A stretch of DNA of 64,000 bases from RYN-230 sp963844695 (GTDB taxonomy: Bacteria; Actinomycetota; Actinomycetes; Streptosporangiales; Streptosporangiaceae). This document shows positions 58,904 through 64,000 of this stretch, one piece after another. Where the stretch lies: the NCBI GenBank assembly GCA_963844695.1, contig CAWJPL010000018.1:84691-148690 (forward strand), given 5' to 3'. Numbering within the stretch: the stretch's first letter is position 1; the number at the start of each line of letters is the position of its first letter. The position numbers and the translations under genes are program-made. A model generated the notes under the pieces. The model had not been told where the DNA came from. It made no database searches and saw only the letters and a program-made list of their open reading frames with translations.

Positions 58904-60284
58904 TCAGCTGGCCGCGTCCTTGCCGTGCTGCGGGCGCGGGCGGCGCAGCGAGAACCGGACGATCGCGATAGCCAGGGCCGCGGCGAGTACGGCCAGGCCC
59001 ACCAGTTCGCCGCCGACCAGCCGGGTGCTGAACGGGAACGTCGCCGCCGCGTCGGTGACCCGCACGGCGCGGGCGTTGGGCAGCACTGCGGAGTACGGGC
59101 TGGGGCTGGCGCTCGGCTGCGGCGACACAGTCGGGAAGACCGCGCCGGGCGTGCCCGGGGACGTCGTTGGCGCAGGCAGTTCGCCGAGCGTAGCCCCCGG
59201 GACCACGGCCGAGGGCACGGTGGGCAGGATCCCCGCGGGAAGAGTGGCACCCAGGCCCGTGCCGGTCAACGTCGAGGTGGGCGTGGGCGTCGGGGACGGC
59301 GAGGGCGAGTGCGAGGCCGACGGTTTTGCGGTGATCTTGATGGCGCCGTCGGCCGCCGGCGGGGCGGCGGCGTCACTGGCGCTGGCCGTGGCGGTGAGGG
59401 TCGCCTGCTTGCCAGCGGCGGTGCCGCTGGGAACAGCGATCGTGGCCTGGAGCTCGTCCGAGGAGCCCTTGGCGATCCCGCCTACCTTGCAGGTGCGGCC
59501 GCTGACCGTGGGACACACGGTGAACTTAGGGGTTACGGCCTGGCTGGCGACCTTGCCGCTGATGGTCACCGTGACGTCGCTCGCCGCCCCGCCCGCGGGC
59601 CAGACCCAGATCGCATAGCTGCCTGTCCCGCCCGGGTGCACGCCCGACTTGGTCGTGACGGGCTGAACCGAGAGGCAGAGCTGGACCGAAGGGCTGCTGC
59701 CGGTCGGGCTCGGACTGGGGGAGGGGCTCGCCGAGCTCGACCCCGTCGAACTGGGAGAGGGAGAGGCCGAAGCGCTGCTGCTCGGACTGGCCGAGGCGCT
59801 GCTGCTGGGGTCAGCCGAGGTAGCTGCTGCTGGGTGACGCGCTGCTGCTCGGGGTGGCTGAGGCGCTGTCGGTGGCCTTCGGGGTGGCGGAGGCGGTGGC
59901 TGTGGCCTTGGGGGTGGCGCTGCTGGAGGCCTTGGCGGTGGCGCTGGCCGTGGCTTTGGCGGTCGCGGACTGGCTGGCGCTGGCCGAGGGGGAGGGGGAG
60001 CTGCTGGACTTGGCCTTGCCCGACTTGGTGGCCTTGGGCTTGGGGGACTTGGCAGAGGGGAGCGAGACCGCGTCCAGGACTATCGCCGTCCGGCCGGCCG
60101 GGACGGACCGGGCGGCTGCGGTCTTGGCCGGAGGCTGACCGCACACGTTGGGCGCGGCCGCGCTCACCGTGGCAGCCTCAGCGGCCGTGCCACCGCCAAG
60201 GAGACTGCCCAGGATGCCGGTAGAGACGAGGGCCGCGCTGGCCACGATGCCGAACGCTGCAGATCCGGATCGGGCAGATTTCAT
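58904..60284 (-). pseudogene. Secreted Ser/Thr/Lys-rich surface protein with frameshift in a Ser tract
   Basis: From ATG 60284 the first ORF encodes a signal peptide (GSAAFGIVASAALVSTGILGSLLGG), a short region with one Cys, and a repetitive Lys/Ser/Ala/Thr segment, then stops at 59811. A second frame continues the same style of sequence (SADPSSSASASPSSS) into a folded-looking domain (SVQLCLSVQPVTTKSGVHPGGTGSYAIWVWP, residues with several Cys). It then has a Pro/Ser stalk and a C-terminal membrane helix (LVGLAVLAAALAIAIVRF) with a basic tail. One indel in the AGCAGCAGC tract near 59815-59835 joins them. The whole looks like a membrane-anchored cell-surface protein; no LPXTG motif is present. 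Confidence 0.75.
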
Positions 60285-60368
60285 GGCCGCGCCTTCATCG
60301 CCATGGTCATCTTCGTCGAGACCTCGCGTGTCCTCTGACTCATCAGATCGCCTGTGCGCCGAAAACAT

Positions 60369-60654
60369 TCCCTGCTGTCGGAGTTCAACACATGTGCCCA
60401 GGCGGACCGTTCGTGAACCATGGGGCCTGCCTGCCTCATCGCCAGAATATTAGGTCGGGCAAGTCTCGATCTGGGCGATGTCATGACATATCCGGCGATC
60501 AGCACGGCTCGCTCGCCGCCTGGCTCCTTGCTGCGGACGCAGTGGTGAGGCAGCCGGGCGGCTGGACGTTTCGCGGCGCGTGTGTGTCGTCCACGAGGAC
60601 TTGGACGGCTGGCTGATGAGTTCGGTTCCGTCGCGCTGGACGTATCTCGACCGG
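60369..60654. other. Intergenic region, no gene seen
   Basis: About 285 bases with GC lower than the flanks. A TGACATATCCGGCGATCA stretch near 60483 and ATTAGGTCGG near 60449 may be part of the promoter of the secreted protein gene on the minus strand. No ORF is convincing. Confidence 0.4.
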
Positions 60655-63135
60655 TCAGATGTACTCGCGCCGGCGCATCCAGGCCAGCGTGACCCAGCCC
60701 CAGATCGGGGGCAGGTAGGCGGTGAAGAGCCGTTCGATGAACACGGCGGCGACCGCCTGGTCCTGCGGGATGCCGGCGCTGGTCAGCCCGGCGATCAGAC
60801 CCGCCTCGATGACGCCGGCGCCGCCGGGTACCGGTACCGCGCCGCCGACGACGGCGGCCAGCGTGTTGACGGTAATCAGGGTGGCGATGCTCGCTTGCTC
60901 CCCGACGGCGTGCAGCGACGCCCCGAGAGCCAGGATGACGAAGAGCTGAGCCAGGATCGAGCCGGCCAGGACGTAAAAAATCTTGCGCGGCTCGGTCGCG
61001 ATCGCCTTGATGTTGGTCCAGATGTTCAGCAGGTGCGGGCGGATCTGGCTGATTGCCATCCGCCGGAGTCGCGGGACTACCCCGACCAGGGTCAGCGTGA
61101 TCCCCACAGCGAGGATGACGGCCAGGACGATCCAGACGATCCCCTCGTGGCCGCCAGAATCCGATGGGACATGGAAGTTGCCAGCCGAGAACCCGATGGC
61201 CGCGAGGAAGAGCAGGGCCTTGGCGGTCCAGCTCGCGGTGGACGCGATGGCTCCGGAGCTGACTGCGGTGGCTGCGTCATATCCCTGACGCTGGAAGAAC
61301 CTGACCCGGAGGGCGAATACGGCCGTGCCGCCGCCGACGAGTGAGGTGAACGTGTTCGAGGTCTCCAGGGCGACGCATCGCCCGAAAGGGAGCTGGCCGA
61401 CCACCGCGCCGATGAGCGCCCAGGCCTTGAAGATCACCGGAAGCTGAGCGAACAGGAACGCCAGCGCGACCCATCCCCAGCTGGCCCCCTTGATGACGTC
61501 TAGGGAGTCGCTGACGTCGGCAAGGACCCCAATGATGGCCCAGATGCCGATCAGGGAGCCGACGGCGAAGAGCAGGTTCGTCCAGCTGACCCGTTTCTCC
61601 TCGGCGAGCTTGGGCGCTTCGATGCCCGTCTTAGCGGCCACCGCGGTCCGTAGGCGGGGGAGCAGATCTTTCTGGTGCTGGAGGACGGCCACCGTGGCTG
61701 GATCCAGCGCGGCGCGCTGGAGGTGCACCAGGGCACTGCGAGCCAGGTCCGCGTCAAGCACCCGGGCGGCTGCTGCGGCGGTGCGCTCGACGCCCGCCCG
61801 CACGGCCATCGCGGCTAGCACCGCAGCCAGATCACTATCAAGGCGGCTGGCCGGAGCCGACGAGGATGCGCAGCGGAAGTTCCGCACGCAAACACCCTCG
61901 GCGGCCAGGATGAGGGTGTCAGAGCCAAGCGCCCCGTGGGCGATGCCGGCCGCACGCAGCCGGAGCACCGTCAGCAGCAGCTCGTCGAGAGTGGCGTCAG
62001 CCAGGAGGCTGCCGGCCGGGGTGCCGTCGGCGACGGAGACGTCGGCCAGGGTGGCGTCGGCGACGGGGCTCTCGTCGGCGGGCGGCGACAGCGGCGGGCC
62101 GTCCGGCAGTCTGGTCACCAGCGCCGCGTCGTTGCTGGGCCCAAATCGGCCGGCGGCGAGCACCTCAGGCACGAGGACGCCGGCGCGTCCCGCCATGAGA
62201 GTGAGATAGGCCTCGTGCTCGACCTGCTGCATGCGATCGAGGATGAGGGTGGGTCCTGAGTCCCGGTACAGGCAGAACCGCCAGAGTTTTGCCAGCATCC
62301 GGGCATCGGATGCGTCCCGGCCATAGACCGCCAGCTCGATCGTCCCGCCCGCCTGGTCCTGGCCGGTGAGCTGCTCCACCCCCCAGACCTGGCGAGGGGA
62401 GCGGGTTATGTCCTTGACCGTGAGGTTCAGGTCTGCGACCCACTCGGTGACCTCCGCCGTCGACGGCAGGCCGAGCGGTGAGCCCACCGCCAGGTGCAGA
62501 GCGGCGGCCACCCCCCAGCCGAGTACCACGCTGGAGACCGCGTTGACGGGAAGGGCGTACCCGCCGCAGACCGCAGCCAGCGCCGCCACGGCGACGAGGA
62601 ACGACACCAGCCGGTGGACCGGACGGCTCAGGTAAGGAAGCGCGGTGGCGACCACCGCGATCGTGACCGCGAGCTGGGTGACGGGATAACTGGTGCTGAC
62701 CCCGGCCAGCGCGGCGGTCGGCGGCCGGCCTGCCGCCGGCCCGAGGAACACCTCCAGCAGGGCACATGCGCCCCAGGCCAGTACGGCAGCCAACGCGGTC
62801 CACCGGACCGCGGCCAGCCGCGGAACCAGCAACCCGACGATGACCAGCAAGACGATCACCCCGGCGGAGCCGAGCCAGAACACCGAGGTGACCAGCCACT
62901 TGATCGCTGTCGGGGGCGGGGTCAGGGCGTGCACGATGCCGAGTTCGACGGCCGAGTTAGCCTGCATGACCGGGATGGACACCGCCACCACGACGAGGGC
63001 GATTGCGAGTCGGAAAGCGTCGGAGGCCCTGCGGCGAGTCGTACCCCCGCCTCGCGGTCCGAGCACCGCGGCCCGCAGCCGCCGGGCCAGCGGGTGCTGC
63101 TGGCCCGGAATATCCTGGCTGGCCACTGCGGTCAT
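60655..63135 (-). CDS. Multidomain membrane protein: YbhN/MprF-type flippase domain with kinase-like central domain
   Basis: The 826-residue protein starts with about six helices (residues 40-220). A soluble central domain of roughly 290 residues resembles degenerate protein-kinase/phosphotransferase folds seen in this family (VEHEAYLTLMAGRAGVLVPEVLAAG, LVTRLPDGPPL, GIAHGALGSDTLILAAEG). The C-terminal lysylphosphatidylglycerol-synthase-type membrane domain follows (LETSNTFTSLVGGGTAVFALRVRFF, then GGAVPVPGGAGVIEAGLIAGL and EERLFTAY-like AVFIERLFTAYLPP). An Asp/Ala/Thr-rich repeat (VADATLADVSVADGTPAG) interrupts the central domain. The membrane domain probably moves a lipid-linked molecule; the substrate is unknown. 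Confidence 0.82.
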   Translation of the reverse strand: MTAVASQDIPGQQHPLARRLRAAVLGPRGGGTTRRRASDAFRLAIALVVVAVSIPVMQANSAVELGIVHALTPPPTAIKWLVTSVFWLGSAGVIVLLVIVGLLVPRLAAVRWTALAAVLAWGACALLEVFLGPAAGRPPTAALAGVSTSYPVTQLAVTIAVVATALPYLSRPVHRLVSFLVAVAALAAVCGGYALPVNAVSSVVLGWGVAAALHLAVGSPLGLPSTAEVTEWVADLNLTVKDITRSPRQVWGVEQLTGQDQAGGTIELAVYGRDASDARMLAKLWRFCLYRDSGPTLILDRMQQVEHEAYLTLMAGRAGVLVPEVLAAGRFGPSNDAALVTRLPDGPPLSPPADESPVADATLADVSVADGTPAGSLLADATLDELLLTVLRLRAAGIAHGALGSDTLILAAEGVCVRNFRCASSSAPASRLDSDLAAVLAAMAVRAGVERTAAAAARVLDADLARSALVHLQRAALDPATVAVLQHQKDLLPRLRTAVAAKTGIEAPKLAEEKRVSWTNLLFAVGSLIGIWAIIGVLADVSDSLDVIKGASWGWVALAFLFAQLPVIFKAWALIGAVVGQLPFGRCVALETSNTFTSLVGGGTAVFALRVRFFQRQGYDAATAVSSGAIASTASWTAKALLFLAAIGFSAGNFHVPSDSGGHEGIVWIVLAVILAVGITLTLVGVVPRLRRMAISQIRPHLLNIWTNIKAIATEPRKIFYVLAGSILAQLFVILALGASLHAVGEQASIATLITVNTLAAVVGGAVPVPGGAGVIEAGLIAGLTSAGIPQDQAVAAVFIERLFTAYLPPIWGWVTLAWMRRREYI

Positions 63136-63414
63136 GAGACACCTCCCACCGCGCGGTCAGGCAAGATAGGCCGTCCCACTGTCTGCTTCCTGGCGGTGCT
63201 GCCCTGGGGTTGCGCTCCGGTGGTGCTGCCCCTGGCGGTGCTGCCCTGGCCGCATTGAGAGGCCGTTGTTCCGAGCCCGGACTACTGGGTCGCCCTTGAT
63301 CAAACAGCACCCGGGGCATTGTTGGCAATCCCAGTTCAGATGGCTTCTTCTTCTTCCCTCAAGCTGATCTGGCGGATGGCGGCCTGCCAGCCTCAGCCGC
63401 GACATCATGCAGGT
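63136..63414. other. Divergent intergenic region
   Basis: About 280 bases between two divergently transcribed membrane protein genes. It contains two near copies of GGCGGTGCTGCCC(C/T)GG at 63193-63247. Otherwise nothing is recognisable. Confidence 0.4.
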
Positions 63415-64000
63415 ATGGGCGAGCCGTACAACATATTCACCGGCCAGAGCCTGGAACGTCTGACCGCGCTGAGTGATGGCGTGTTCGCGGTCGCGATGAC
63501 GCTGCTCGTACTCGACGTGCGGGCGCCGGTCAGTGCCGCGCTGGCATCCTCTGACCGCGCGCTCGGGAGCGCGCTGCTGAAGCTGGGCCCAAGTTTCGCG
63601 GCGTACCTGCTGAGCTTCACCATGCTGGGCACGTTCTGGCTTGCGCAGCACACCCTGCTGGGCATCCTGGGCCGCTGTGACCGGACCCTCACCTGGGTCA
63701 ACCTCGGGTTCCTGTTCGTGGTCACCCTGCTCCCATTCTCCGCCGCCCTGCTCGCGCACTACGTCCACCTGCGCCTGGCGGTGGGCGTGTACTGGCTCAA
63801 CATCCTGCTCCTCGGTGCCGGGCTGGAATGGAGCGCCCGGTACGGGCGCACCGCGTTCCTGCCGGACCGGACCGGACAGGCGTACTCGCGGCTGCGCACC
63901 TTCCGGCGCCGGATTCTGCTGGCCCAGGCCCTGTACGCGCTGGCCGCGCTGATCTGCCTCATCAGCACCCCGGCCAGCGTGATCGCCCTGGCTATCGTCC
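63415..64000 (+). CDS. TMEM175/DUF1211-type membrane protein, 3' end outside window
   Basis: ATG 63415, preceded by CAGGT, opens a frame that runs without a stop to the window end (195 complete codons). The first helix contains the family signature RLTALSDGVFAVAMTLLVLDV, equivalent to the FSDG motif of TMEM175-like potassium channels. Five further hydrophobic segments are visible (AYLLSFTMLGTFWLAQHTLL, VNLGFLFVVTLLPFSAALLA, LAVGVYWLNILLLGAGL, LLAQALYALAALICLIS). Bacterial members form potassium-permeable channels. The gene is divergent from the YbhN-like gene. Confidence 0.88.
   Translation, partial: MGEPYNIFTGQSLERLTALSDGVFAVAMTLLVLDVRAPVSAALASSDRALGSALLKLGPSFAAYLLSFTMLGTFWLAQHTLLGILGRCDRTLTWVNLGFLFVVTLLPFSAALLAHYVHLRLAVGVYWLNILLLGAGLEWSARYGRTAFLPDRTGQAYSRLRTFRRRILLAQALYALAALICLISTPASVIALAIV

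Noticed and set aside
1..64000. tRNA genes, rRNA genes, insertion sequences, integrases or prophage genes
   Set aside because: No cloverleaf, rRNA core motif, transposase or integrase pattern was recognised on either strand by eye. A dedicated tRNA and covariance-model scan would be needed to exclude small RNAs fully.

Overview
The window is high-GC DNA with many GTG starts, very few TTA codons and overlapping GTGA/ATGA gene junctions. A mycothiol-dependent formaldehyde dehydrogenase, DUF5134 and DUF5709 proteins, ECF sigma factors carrying their own zinc finger and membrane segment, NB-ARC/TPR proteins and a class III LuxR (LAL) regulator all point to a filamentous or soil actinomycete, probably near Streptosporangiales. 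The placement is inferred from gene content only. No rRNA, tRNA, CRISPR array or insertion sequence was recognised.

Bases 1-15800 hold a methylated-amine catabolic region. On the plus strand are an APC permease (cut by the window start), a dimethylglycine/sarcosine dehydrogenase-like FAD-GcvT protein and its electron acceptor EtfBA. A split NB-ARC/TPR gene follows. Then comes a minus-strand operon: IclR regulator, corrinoid protein, methyl-THF:corrinoid methyltransferase, RACo-type corrinoid reactivase, DUF1638 protein and MetF-like reductase. An MttB-superfamily methyltransferase is transcribed divergently. Together they could remove one methyl group from a quaternary amine through cobalamin onto THF, then oxidise the remaining methyl groups through the flavoprotein and EtfAB. 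The mycothiol formaldehyde dehydrogenase and MBL hydrolase at 47.8-49.5 kb would fit as formaldehyde disposal.

Bases 16-37 kb are mostly housekeeping and stress genes: dapD, xthA, photolyase, a DUF5134 membrane pair, two tandem membrane-tethered ECF sigma factors, an IspH-like plus MetE-like operon, carbonic anhydrase, a PAC2 protein, NAD kinase, an NhaA-DsbA fusion, DUF5709, and a MarR-regulated ABC exporter. Between 37.78 and 38.70 kb is a gene-free stretch made of two diverged copies of one noncoding module. Each copy has a hairpin with an identical loop and an array of DnaA-box-like sites at exact 12-bp spacing.

Bases 38.8-50.5 kb carry a membrane glycosyltransferase-like protein, YdeI, an MFS exporter, a VOC protein, nitroreductase, M50-like peptidase, a frameshifted aldo/keto reductase, a class IV aminotransferase beside a frameshifted sulfotransferase, the MBL/MscR pair and two tandem RsbW-like ATPases.

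Bases 50.6-60.4 kb are unusually disrupted. A LAL regulator has at least six frameshifts, an amidohydrolase is broken inside an 18-bp tandem repeat, and a Ser/Thr-rich surface protein is shifted within a Ser tract. A markedly AT-rich block (about 53.5-53.9 kb) with dense palindromes precedes a 65-residue secreted peptide gene ending in two GAQPxMYYG repeats. The window ends with a YbhN-type flippase-like protein and a TMEM175-like channel cut by the window edge.
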